Assembly: GCA_017997315.1 (NCBI GenBank)
Contig: JAGOFF010000004.1
Span: 1-28,946, forward strand
DNA: 28,946 bases
Origin: Clostridia bacterium
GTDB taxonomy: Bacteria; Bacillota; Clostridia; Saccharofermentanales; UBA5734
Direction: 5' to 3'
In this document: in pieces, positions 7,115-14,689 of the stretch
How the letters are laid out: every line of letters starts with the position of its first letter
Numbering within the stretch: the first letter of the stretch is position 1
The notes under the pieces: generated by a model
The model's input: only the letters and a program-made list of their open reading frames with translations
Database searches by the model: none
What the model was told of the DNA's origin: nothing
Made by a program: the position numbers and the translations under genes

Positions 7115-8512
7115 ATGTCGAAAGTCCTGATCACCGAAACCGTCCTGCGGGACGCGCACCAGTCGCTGGCGGCCACAAGAATGTCGTTCGACGACATGAA
7201 GGACGCGCTCACCCGACTTGACGATATCGGATACAACGCGTTGGAGTGCTGGGGCGGAGCCACTTTTGACTCCACCATGCGTTTTCTGAATGAAGACCCG
7301 TGGGACCGTCTGCGCAACATCCGGAAAGCGTGTCCCAAAACTAAGCTGCAGATGCTTCTGCGCGGGCAGAACCTGCTCGGTTACAAGCACTATGCGGATG
7401 ACGTCGTCGAGTACTTCGTCCAGAAGTCCGTCGCGAACGGTATCGACATCATCCGGATCTTCGATGCGCTGAATGACTTCCGCAACATCGAAGTCGCAAT
7501 GAAGGCGGCAAAGAGGGAAGGCGGGCATGCGCAGGGCTGCATCGCATACACACGAAGCCCTTACCACTCCTCTGAAAAATTCGCCGCCGACGCGAAGACG
7601 CTCGAAGAGATGGGTGCGGATTCCGTCTGCATCAAGGACATGGCCGGGCTGCTGCTTCCGTACGAAGCGTATGATCTGGTCAAGGCGCTCAAGGCGACGC
7701 TTCACATCCCTGTGGAGCTGCACACGCACTATACCAGCGGCGTCGGGTCCATGACCTACCTCAAGGCCATCGAAGCCGGCTGCGACATCATCGATACGGC
7801 CATCAGCCCGCTTGCGCTCGGAACATCGCAGCCTCCGACCGAGCCCTTTGTCGCGACGCTGGCCGCCACGGGATACGACACCGGACTGGATCTCGTCAAA
7901 CTGTCCGAAGTCGCCTCCTTTTTCCGCGAAGTCCGTGAGCGCTGGCTGGCGTCCGGGCTCATCAGCACCAAGGTGCTGGGAGTCGATGTCAACGCGCTCA
8001 TCTACCAGGTCCCCGGCGGGATGCTGTCCAACCTGGTGTCGCAGCTCCAGCAGGCCGGCAAGGCCGACCAGCTTGAGGCGGTTCTCAACGAGGTCCCGCG
8101 CGTCCGCGAGGATTTCGGCTTTCCGCCCCTCGTCACCCCGACCAGCCAGATCGTCGGCACGCAGGCGGTGATGAACGTGGTGACCGGGGAACGCTACAAG
8201 ATGGTTCCCAAGGAGTCGAAAGCGCTGGTCAAAGGGGAGTACGGCAGAACACCCGCCCCGGTCAATCCGGAGATCCTGAAAAAGATCCTCGGAGAAGAGG
8301 AACCGATCACCTGCCGCCCGGCCGATCTGCTTCCGCCGGAACTCGACTCGATCCGTGCCAAGGCTGCGGAGTATATCGAGCAGGATGAAGACGTGCTGTC
8401 GTACGGCATGTTCCCTCAGGTAGCGGAAAAGTTCTTCCAATGGAGGCTGGCGCAGAAACATCGGATCGACGACGAGATCGGCAGCATCGACGGGGGCTAC
8501 CAACCCGCCTGA
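7115..8512 (+). CDS. Pyruvate/oxaloacetate carboxyltransferase (transcarboxylase 5S / OadA / PycB family)
   Basis: A 465-residue TIM-barrel carboxyltransferase that exchanges CO2 between oxaloacetate/pyruvate and carboxybiotin using a divalent metal. Family marks are TETVLRDAHQSL (7-18), whose Asp13 is a metal ligand; IRIFDALND (113-121); CIKDMAG (172-178), with Lys174 at the position that is carbamylated in the 5S subunit; and HTHYTSG (203-209), supplying two metal-binding His. The post-barrel helical region ends without a biotinyl domain, consistent with the separate carrier gene. The start follows AGGAGG (7103-7108). No OadB or OadG gene is present, so automatic names such as oxaloacetate decarboxylase alpha may mislead: with the 12S-like and carrier genes, a soluble transcarboxylase is more natural. 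A PycB role with a biotin carboxylase elsewhere is possible. Confidence 0.92.
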   Translation: MSKVLITETVLRDAHQSLAATRMSFDDMKDALTRLDDIGYNALECWGGATFDSTMRFLNEDPWDRLRNIRKACPKTKLQMLLRGQNLLGYKHYADDVVEYFVQKSVANGIDIIRIFDALNDFRNIEVAMKAAKREGGHAQGCIAYTRSPYHSSEKFAADAKTLEEMGADSVCIKDMAGLLLPYEAYDLVKALKATLHIPVELHTHYTSGVGSMTYLKAIEAGCDIIDTAISPLALGTSQPPTEPFVATLAATGYDTGLDLVKLSEVASFFREVRERWLASGLISTKVLGVDVNALIYQVPGGMLSNLVSQLQQAGKADQLEAVLNEVPRVREDFGFPPLVTPTSQIVGTQAVMNVVTGERYKMVPKESKALVKGEYGRTPAPVNPEILKKILGEEEPITCRPADLLPPELDSIRAKAAEYIEQDEDVLSYGMFPQVAEKFFQWRLAQKHRIDDEIGSIDGGYQPA

Positions 8513-8528
8513 CGGGAGGTCACCGAGC

Positions 8529-9404
8529 ATGGACATGCCACGGAAAAACCTGATCGCCGGCATTGAAGACAGCCTGCCCCGCATGAGCAAGGGACAGAAG
8601 GCCATTGCTGCATTCATTCTGGCCAACTATGATCAGGCTGCCTATCTGACGGCCGCGAGCATCGGTGAGTCGGTCGGCGTCAGCGAATCGACCGTCGTCC
8701 GTTTTGCCATGGAGCTCGGCTTTGAAGGCTTTCCGCACTTTCAGAAAGCCTTGAAGGAAGAGCTCAAGGTCCGGTTGACGGCGGTGCAGCGTCTCCATGC
8801 CTCCGGAAGGCTGGCGCTGTCCGACGATATTCTGGGCTCGGTACTGCTGGCGGACGCCGATCGGCTTCGGCGCGCTTCCGAGAACGCCGACCGCGCAAGC
8901 TTCCGTCAGGCGGTCGATATCCTCCTGGCCGCCCGCAGGATCTTTATCGTAGGGGTACGCAGTTCCTCGCCGCTGGCTTCTTTCATGGACTACTACTTCA
9001 ACTATATTTTTGACGACGTCCGTTTGCTCAATCCTACCGGGGCAAGTGATATGCTCGAGCAGATCATGCCAGCCGGACGTGGTGATGTCGTTATCGGCAT
9101 CAGTTTTCCTAGGTATTCAAAGCGGACCATCGATGCCATGAATTATTCGCGGAAGTCCGGAGCGTCGGTTATTGCGATCACCGACAAGGACGGTACGCCG
9201 GTTTCACTCGCCGCGGACTGCCGGATCCTTGCTCCGAGCGACATGATGTCTTTTGTGGATTCCCTGACCGCGCCGTTGAGCGTGGTCACCGCGCTCATTG
9301 TCGCATTGGGGCTCCGGCAGAAGGAGCGCGTCGGCAGCAATCTGGAAAAACTGGAACGCCTGTGGGACGAGTACGACGTCTATGACAAGGGAGGCAACGC
9401 ATGA
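8529..9404 (+). CDS. MurR/RpiR family transcriptional regulator
   Basis: A 291-residue regulator with an N-terminal RpiR helix-turn-helix domain (about 1-78; GESVGVSESTVVRFAMELGF is the recognition region) and a C-terminal SIS domain (about 130-260; IFIVGVRSSSPLA, then VVIGISFPRYSKRT). SIS domains of this family bind phosphosugars. The start follows GGGAGGT with 8-base spacing, 16 bases after the 5S-like gene, and its stop overlaps the next start (ATGA). It sits inside the operon with the carboxyltransferase genes, so it may control their promoter at 5075-5103. That is inferred from position only; neither effector nor operator can be read from the sequence. Confidence 0.92.
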   Translation: MDMPRKNLIAGIEDSLPRMSKGQKAIAAFILANYDQAAYLTAASIGESVGVSESTVVRFAMELGFEGFPHFQKALKEELKVRLTAVQRLHASGRLALSDDILGSVLLADADRLRRASENADRASFRQAVDILLAARRIFIVGVRSSSPLASFMDYYFNYIFDDVRLLNPTGASDMLEQIMPAGRGDVVIGISFPRYSKRTIDAMNYSRKSGASVIAITDKDGTPVSLAADCRILAPSDMMSFVDSLTAPLSVVTALIVALGLRQKERVGSNLEKLERLWDEYDVYDKGGNA

Positions 9405-9841
9405 CCGGCGACACGACACCGGTTTCCCGTGCGGTTCCGGGCAGCCGGCTCGCCGCCAGCGCGGCGATCCGGATCTCCATGACCCAGACGCGCGAGGAGG
9501 AACGGATCGAGATCGAACGGCAGCGAGCGGAAGGGTTTCTGGTCGCTGCGGTCGATTTCGGCGGGGAGTTCCTGGCTTCCGTATCCCGCATGGTGGAGCG
9601 CGCTGTGGTCGCGGCCCATCGGGAAGGACTCATCGGCGGGACCCACGCGGAGGAAGGCGCCGTGGCGGGTGCCGCCCGGGAGGCGATCTCGCAGATCATG
9701 TCAAAAGCCATCGGATTCAATGTCGGAGGCAAGATCGGCATTGCCCGGTTCCATGACCATGTCGCCGTCTGCGCGTTTTTCGGAATCGGACTCCTGCACC
9801 TCAACGAGGTCGCGATCGGTTTGGGGCATCGCGCGGTATGA
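9401..9841 (+). CDS. HutP family RNA-binding protein
   Basis: A 146-residue protein resembling the HutP family. In Bacillus, HutP is a hexameric antiterminator that binds the hut leader RNA with L-histidine and Mg2+. Here the core is AVDFGGEFLASVSRMVERAV (50-69), then EGLIGGTHAEEGAVAGAARE, NVGGKIGIAR and the C-terminal GLLHLNEVAIGLGHRA. The position of His82, followed by the His133/His143 end, parallels the metal-binding His pattern of Bacillus HutP (ESHALYH, and its final GVGINHI). There is no hut gene nearby. The gene lies between an RpiR regulator and cmk with 4-base overlaps on both sides. The family assignment is from recalled sequence similarity, and the RNA target and ligand here are unknown. 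Confidence 0.8.
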   Translation: MTGDTTPVSRAVPGSRLAASAAIRISMTQTREEERIEIERQRAEGFLVAAVDFGGEFLASVSRMVERAVVAAHREGLIGGTHAEEGAVAGAAREAISQIMSKAIGFNVGGKIGIARFHDHVAVCAFFGIGLLHLNEVAIGLGHRAV

Positions 9842-10557
9842 AAGGCGGCAGCGTTTCCGCAACGGACGCCGGACGGCTCAATGTAGCGGTCGACGGTCCT
9901 GCCGGCGCGGGAAAAAGCACGATAGCCCGCATGCTCGCGGAACGCCTCGGAATCATCTATATCGATACGGGTGCGATGTACCGTGCGTGTGCGGTCAAGG
10001 CGATCCGGGCAGGGATCCCCCTGGATGACGAGCCGCGGCTGGAACGCATGATGCTGCAGACCCGGATTGATTTTGTCCCAGTCGGACAGGTACAGCGGGT
10101 CATGCTGGACGGAGAGGATGTCACGGAAGCGATCCGGACGCCGGACGCGACCCGCGGTTCCTCCGACATCGCCCGTTCCAGGGCGGTTCGCGGCAGGCTG
10201 GTGGAAATGCAGCGCGGCATCGCACGGTCGGCCGACGTCGTCATGGACGGCAGGGATATCGGTTCCGTCGTACTGCCCGACGCCCCGTACAAGTTTTTTC
10301 TGACGGCGACGGATGAAGTCCGCGCGACGCGGCGTCTGATGGAAAACCGGCAAAAGGGAACCGGGCTTCAGGAGTATGAAGAAGTGCTTTCCGACCTCCG
10401 CTACCGGGACCGCCAGGACAGCACCCGGGAGCTGTCTCCGCTCCTGCGCGTCCCCGACGCGGTTTTGATCGATACCAGCTGCATGGATGCGGATGCCGTG
10501 GTCGAAAAGATCCTTGAGTACATCCTGAAGGGCCGCGCGGGGAGCGGCACGCCGTGA
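9838..10557 (+). CDS. cmk: (d)CMP kinase
   Basis: Cytidylate kinase phosphorylates CMP and dCMP with ATP, feeding nucleotide and phospholipid synthesis. The 239-residue product has the P-loop DGPAGAGKST (19-28), the nucleotide-binding YIDTGAMYRA, MDGRDIGSVVLPDAP, RATRRLMENRQKG in the lid region and RDRQDSTRELSPL. All are typical of the bacterial enzyme. The ATG overlaps the hutP-like stop (ATGA), and its own stop overlaps the ispH GTG (GTGA), so expression is translationally coupled on both sides. cmk followed by the ispH-rpsA fusion is a common Clostridia arrangement. Confidence 0.96.
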   Translation: MKGGSVSATDAGRLNVAVDGPAGAGKSTIARMLAERLGIIYIDTGAMYRACAVKAIRAGIPLDDEPRLERMMLQTRIDFVPVGQVQRVMLDGEDVTEAIRTPDATRGSSDIARSRAVRGRLVEMQRGIARSADVVMDGRDIGSVVLPDAPYKFFLTATDEVRATRRLMENRQKGTGLQEYEEVLSDLRYRDRQDSTRELSPLLRVPDAVLIDTSCMDADAVVEKILEYILKGRAGSGTP

Positions 10558-12620
10558 GCGTCCGCTTGGCGAAGACATCGGGATTCTGTTTCGGTGTCGA
10601 CCATGCGGTCCGCGAAGCGTACCGGATTGCCGCGGAGGAGCATGTCCGGCCTGTGGTCATGCTGGGTCCCGTTACGCACAACGAGTCGGTGGTGGAAGAC
10701 ATCCTCTCCCGGGGAGTCGGGATCGCCGGATCGATCGAAGCGGTTCCGGACGGTGCGATGGTGCTCGTAAGAGCGCACGGCGTGCCGCCGGAAACGATCC
10801 GTGAGCTGGCCGGAAAAGGGTGCGAAATCATCGACTGCACCTGCCCGTTTGTCTCCCGGATCCACCAGATCGTGCAGGAGCAGCGCGCCGACGGCCGCCG
10901 CATCATCATCGCCGGCTCCCCGAACCACCCCGAGGTGATCGGGATCGACGGTCACGGCGGAGGGGGAGCCGTCGTTGTGGAGACCGCCGAACAAGCGGAG
11001 AAACTGGAGCCTGACGGCGGCCGATGGGCGCTCGTAGCGCAGACGACCTTTTCTTATCAGGAATATGAGAACATCATGCATATCCTCGAAAAAAAGTTTT
11101 TGGAAAACCTCCGGATCTTTGATACAATATGTAGTACGACTGAAAACAGGCAGAAAGAGGCCTTGGAACTGGCTCGTGAATCGGACGTCATGATCGTCAT
11201 CGGAAGTCGAGCCAGTTCGAATACTTCAAAACTTCTGGATACCTGTCTCAGAGCGTGCGCGTCGTCGTTCCTGGTCGACGGGCCGGATTCCCTTCCTCCC
11301 ATGGTCGTCGGACGCGGCAGGGAGCGACTGCGGATCGGGGTCACAGCCGGGGCATCGACGCCAGAACGTATTATCACGGAGGTAATCCAGAAGATGAGCG
11401 ACAATGAGGGCTTCATGAGTCAGCAGGAACCGGATGTCAGTTTTTCCGACATGATCGACAGCATTCCCCAGCTTCACAGGGGGGCGACGGTCAAAGGCAC
11501 GATCGTGCGGTACGACGCGGACAATGTCTACGTCGATGTGCATGACAAATCGGAAGGCCGGATCCCCCGCCACGAATTTGAAAGCGACCCCGATTTCGAC
11601 CTCGACCAGGCGATTGCCGAACATACGGATATCGATGTCTATGTGCGCAGCATCCGCAACACCGAGTTGGGCAAGGAGATCCTCCTTTCCAAGGCACGCG
11701 TGGACTTTGGCAAGTACAAGGCCCTGATCGAGGAAGCATTCGCCAACAAGACCCCGATCAACGTAAAGGTCGTCAACGTGGTCAAGGACGGCGTCATCGC
11801 CTCGTACGGCGGCGTGGACATCTATATCCACCGTACGCAGCTCGAAATGTTCCCGGTCGAGGATCTCGAGGCGTATCGCGGACAGACGCTGGACATCGTC
11901 GTCACGCAGTACGACCCTGACAAGCGCCGTCTCCGGGTGTCCGGATCACGCAGGGTTCTGCTCAACGCGGAACGCCGCGCCCGGGCGGAAGGGGTCTGGA
12001 CCAGCATTGCGATCGGAAACACGTATGAGGGCGTCGTCCGCAGCCTGACCGATTTCGGCGCGTTTGTCGACATCGGCGGAGTGGATGGTCTGGTCCATGT
12101 ATCCGAGTTGTCCTGGAACCGGATCCGCCACCCGTCGCAGGTCGTATCGGTCGGCGACCGGATCGAGGTCTACGTCAAGGATTTCGACCCGGAGAAGAAG
12201 CGCATTTCGCTGGGCTACAAAAAGCTCGACCAGGATCCGTACCACGACATCGAGGAGCGTTTCCCCGTAGGATCCACCGTACATGGAACCGTGGTGCGGA
12301 TGTTCCCGTTCGGAGCGTTTGTGGAGATCGCCGAGGGCGTGGACGCGCTTTGCCACATCTCCCAGATCTCCAATGTCCGGCTGGTCAAGCCGAACGATGT
12401 CCTTGCAGAGGGCATGGAGATCGACGCCAGGGTTCTTGAGGTCAGCAACGCGGACCGTCGAATCAGCATCAGCATCAAAGCGGTCGAGCCGATCGACCCC
12501 GTCTATGCGGAAGCGCCGGTTGAGATCCAGCCGACGGAAATGACCGAGTACATCGATGGCGTGACCGTCATCGAGAAAACGGAAGACGCACCGGAAGCTC
12601 CCGAGGACGTACAGTCCTGA
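10554..12620 (+). CDS. ispH-rpsA: Bifunctional IspH (HMBPP reductase) / ribosomal protein S1 fusion
   Basis: A 688-residue fusion. Residues 1-280 are IspH, the iron-sulfur enzyme that makes IPP and DMAPP in the last MEP step. The three cluster cysteines are Cys12 (GFCFGV), Cys97 (CTCPFV) and Cys193 (TICSTTENRQ). His41, His124 and Glu127 (NHPEVIG) are also kept. Residues about 310-642 hold four S1 RNA-binding domains (starting near 310, 396, 488 and 573), the third and fourth with clear FGAFV cores; an acidic tail follows. This fusion is known in Clostridia, where S1 helps mRNA bind the 30S subunit. The GTG start overlaps the cmk stop. A Shine-Dalgarno-like GGAGGT lies before Met281, exactly at the domain boundary, so separate S1 may also be made. 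Confidence 0.95.
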   Translation: MSVRLAKTSGFCFGVDHAVREAYRIAAEEHVRPVVMLGPVTHNESVVEDILSRGVGIAGSIEAVPDGAMVLVRAHGVPPETIRELAGKGCEIIDCTCPFVSRIHQIVQEQRADGRRIIIAGSPNHPEVIGIDGHGGGGAVVVETAEQAEKLEPDGGRWALVAQTTFSYQEYENIMHILEKKFLENLRIFDTICSTTENRQKEALELARESDVMIVIGSRASSNTSKLLDTCLRACASSFLVDGPDSLPPMVVGRGRERLRIGVTAGASTPERIITEVIQKMSDNEGFMSQQEPDVSFSDMIDSIPQLHRGATVKGTIVRYDADNVYVDVHDKSEGRIPRHEFESDPDFDLDQAIAEHTDIDVYVRSIRNTELGKEILLSKARVDFGKYKALIEEAFANKTPINVKVVNVVKDGVIASYGGVDIYIHRTQLEMFPVEDLEAYRGQTLDIVVTQYDPDKRRLRVSGSRRVLLNAERRARAEGVWTSIAIGNTYEGVVRSLTDFGAFVDIGGVDGLVHVSELSWNRIRHPSQVVSVGDRIEVYVKDFDPEKKRISLGYKKLDQDPYHDIEERFPVGSTVHGTVVRMFPFGAFVEIAEGVDALCHISQISNVRLVKPNDVLAEGMEIDARVLEVSNADRRISISIKAVEPIDPVYAEAPVEIQPTEMTEYIDGVTVIEKTEDAPEAPEDVQS
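11100..11128 (+). promoter_or_regulatory. Possible internal promoter inside ispH
   Basis: TTGGAA (11100-11105) and TACAAT (11123-11128) are separated by exactly 17 bases, in a locally AT-rich patch of an otherwise GC-rich gene. It could supply extra transcript for the S1 half. The bases also encode IspH residues around 183-192, so the match may be coincidental. Confidence 0.35.
11378..11396 (+). promoter_or_regulatory. Possible internal ribosome binding site and start for free S1
   Basis: GGAGGT (11378-11383) lies 10 bases before an in-frame ATG (11394-11396, Met281) at the junction of the IspH and S1 parts. Initiation here would give a 408-residue S1 protein with all four S1 domains. The GAGGTA also encodes the Glu-Val of ITEVIQ, so selection on the protein could explain it. 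Confidence 0.4.
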
Positions 12621-12645
12621 GTTGCCGGAACACCGAAAAGTCACG

Positions 12646-12671
12646 ACAGGCCGCCTTTCGGGGCGGCCTGT
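12646..12671 (+). terminator. Terminator-like hairpin after rpsA
   Basis: A perfect 10-bp stem, ACAGGCCGCC (12646-12655) with GGCGGCCTGT (12662-12671), closes a 6-base loop. It is followed only by TCAGTAC, so the U-tract is lacking. It may end the operon weakly or protect the transcript's 3' end. Confidence 0.55.
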
Positions 12672-12680
12672 TCAGTACGC

Positions 12681-12709
12681 TGTACGAATTCACGGCATTC
12701 CGATATAAT
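12681..12709 (+). promoter_or_regulatory. Promoter for the zinc-motif gene / dipeptidase / lipid kinase unit
   Basis: TATAAT at 12704-12709 is perfect and preceded by ATTCCGA, the same context as at 18093. The -35 at 12681-12686 (TGTACG) is poor, with 17-base spacing. The gene start at 12769 lies about 60 bases downstream. Confidence 0.65.
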
Positions 12710-12768
12710 CGAGAACAGCCGATTACCACGCGTTTTCGATGGATCGGCCAGGGTGGGAGGATGTCCAT

Positions 12769-13305
12769 ATGTTCGTATCAAGTCTGTCGCGTCTGGCGGC
12801 CCGCAAGGGATGGAAAAAGAACGACACATTCCTGTACCGGGGCGAAATCAACGGCTGTCCCGTTACACTGGTCGACGGAGAGGGATTCATCGAGATCATC
12901 CTCTCGCTGCCCGGGCTGGAAGAGGGAAGCGAACTCTGGGACGGATTCTGCAGGACCATCGACGCATATTCGGGATTGACCGTACTGCGCAGGTCGGCCG
13001 TGGACGGATTTCTGGACATCCGGATCCGCAGACGGCCTCTGTCCATGTCCGTCACAGCGGATTCTCTGGATCTTTTCCTCAACATCCTGATCTCCCATGC
13101 CGCCGACGGAGGGCTGATCGCCCCGCGCGTCTGTGTGGTATGCGGGCAGCCCGCCGAGGAACTCGGGACCCTGTACGACCTCTCCTGCTATGTGCATCCA
13201 TCCTGCAAAGAAGAAGAAGGGGATCGGCTGCCGTATTATCCGCCGTATCTGATGTATGAGAACGCTGGAAAAGATCCCTATCGAAGCATGAAGGTCAGGA
13301 AATAA
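12769..13305 (+). CDS. Unknown protein with a C-terminal Cys/His zinc-type motif
   Basis: I do not recognise this 178-residue protein. Its N-terminal two thirds (1-118) look like a compact mixed alpha/beta domain without a motif known to me. The C-terminal part carries CVVC (122-125), then Cys140, His143 and Cys146 in SCYVHPSC, followed by a charged KEEEGDR and a tyrosine/proline-rich LPYYPPYLMY. Four cysteines and a histidine in this spacing suggest one structural zinc site. There is no signal peptide or membrane segment, so it should be cytoplasmic. I chose the ATG at 12769, with GGGAGG 8 bases upstream, over the in-frame ATG at 12739, which has no ribosome site. The PepV-like gene follows 22 bases later and is probably co-transcribed. 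Confidence 0.85.
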   Translation: MFVSSLSRLAARKGWKKNDTFLYRGEINGCPVTLVDGEGFIEIILSLPGLEEGSELWDGFCRTIDAYSGLTVLRRSAVDGFLDIRIRRRPLSMSVTADSLDLFLNILISHAADGGLIAPRVCVVCGQPAEELGTLYDLSCYVHPSCKEEEGDRLPYYPPYLMYENAGKDPYRSMKVRK

Positions 13306-13327
13306 ACCGACTTCAGGAGGATGCGCC

Positions 13328-14689
13328 ATGTTCGATCGTCTGGACAATCTGATCCACGACGGACTCGACGGGATGGTGGATGCACTGTGCGGACTGCTTG
13401 CCATTCCGAGCTGTAAAGGTGCTCCGAGCCCGGATGCGCCTTTCGGCGCGGAGACACGGCGCGCGCTGGACCATCTGCTCGCCCTGGGCGACCGCATGGG
13501 ATTCCGCACACGCTGCATCGACGGGATGGCCGGATATGTGGAGTTCGGAACCGGCGACCGGATGGTGGCGGCGCTTGGCCATCTGGATGTCGTGCCGCCG
13601 GGAGACGGCTGGAGCGGGGATCCGTTTGTTCCGGTGAAGCACGCGGACGGCCGGATCGTCGCACGCGGCGCCATCGACGACAAGGGGCCGGTCATCGCAT
13701 GCCTCTTCGCCATGAAAGCGCTTCGCGATGCGGGGTGGGTCCCACCGGTCCGGATCCGTCTGATCGCCGGTCTGGACGAAGAGTCCGGATCCGCCTGCAT
13801 GGCCCGCTATGTCCGTACGGAGGAACTGCCTGCGGCCGGATTTACGCCGGATGCCGATTTTCCCGCCATATACGCGGAGAAGGGAATCCTTCACCTGGCG
13901 TTCCGGTACCGGAACGAGAGCGGGACATCCGTCGCGGATATCCGGATGAAAGGCGGCGATCGTGCGAACGTGGTGCCTTCGCGCTGCAGTCTCTCCATGG
14001 ATCTCGGCGGAGGGGAACGGATCGACGAGGTTTTCGCGGGCGTTCCCGCCCATGGGAGCACCCCGCAGGAGGGTGTCAACGCGATTGCGCTTGCCATGGC
14101 GGAGGCCGGTTCCCGACTGTCCGCACGGCAGGAACGGCATCCGTTTGTCGATTTTTTCAACCGCCGGATCGGACGCGGGACGGACGGCTCCTCCATCGGT
14201 ATGGCCTGCTCGGACAAGCCTTCCGGCGCGTTGACGTTCAATGCCGGGATCATCGATATGGACGGCGGACAAGCGGAACTGACCGTGGATATCCGTTATC
14301 CCGTCACGGCGGACCGCGAAGCGCTGCTGAGCGGACTGCGCTCCGCTGCCGCCCCCTATGGGATCACGCTGCATGTGCTGGCCTCGCAAGCCCCCTTGTA
14401 CCTGGATCCCGAATCCCCCATGCTTCAGTCGTTGACGCGGCTGTTCCGGGAAGTGACCGGTCTGGCGGGTGAGCCGATCGCCATCGGCGGCGGCACTTAT
14501 GCGCGCACCATGCCGGGGATCGCCGCTTTCGGCCCGAACGTGGAGGGCGAGCCCGAGATGGCGCACAAAGCGGACGAGTACATCACCGTCGACCGTCTCG
14601 AGACCTGCGCGAGAATCTACGCCAGGGCGTTTGTCGAACTGGGCTTGCAGGCCGCCGGGGGAGGTGCCTTGACCGGAGGGGCGTCATGA
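13328..14689 (+). CDS. M20 family dipeptidase (PepV / Sapep type)
   Basis: A 453-residue dinuclear zinc peptidase of the M20 family, expected to cleave dipeptides in the cytoplasm. Active-site motifs are GHLDVVPPG (84-92), with zinc-binding His85 and catalytic Asp87; GAIDDKGP (114-121), whose Asp bridges the metals; GLDEESG (148-154), with the catalytic Glu; and PDADFP (174-179), typical of the PepV/Sapep subgroup. A C-terminal His in MAHKADEY supplies the last metal ligand. The length fits the subgroup (about 450-470). AGGAGG at 13315-13320 precedes the ATG. Its stop overlaps the next gene's start (ATGA), indicating coupling. The substrate is not deducible. Confidence 0.92.
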   Translation: MFDRLDNLIHDGLDGMVDALCGLLAIPSCKGAPSPDAPFGAETRRALDHLLALGDRMGFRTRCIDGMAGYVEFGTGDRMVAALGHLDVVPPGDGWSGDPFVPVKHADGRIVARGAIDDKGPVIACLFAMKALRDAGWVPPVRIRLIAGLDEESGSACMARYVRTEELPAAGFTPDADFPAIYAEKGILHLAFRYRNESGTSVADIRMKGGDRANVVPSRCSLSMDLGGGERIDEVFAGVPAHGSTPQEGVNAIALAMAEAGSRLSARQERHPFVDFFNRRIGRGTDGSSIGMACSDKPSGALTFNAGIIDMDGGQAELTVDIRYPVTADREALLSGLRSAAAPYGITLHVLASQAPLYLDPESPMLQSLTRLFREVTGLAGEPIAIGGGTYARTMPGIAAFGPNVEGEPEMAHKADEYITVDRLETCARIYARAFVELGLQAAGGGALTGGAS

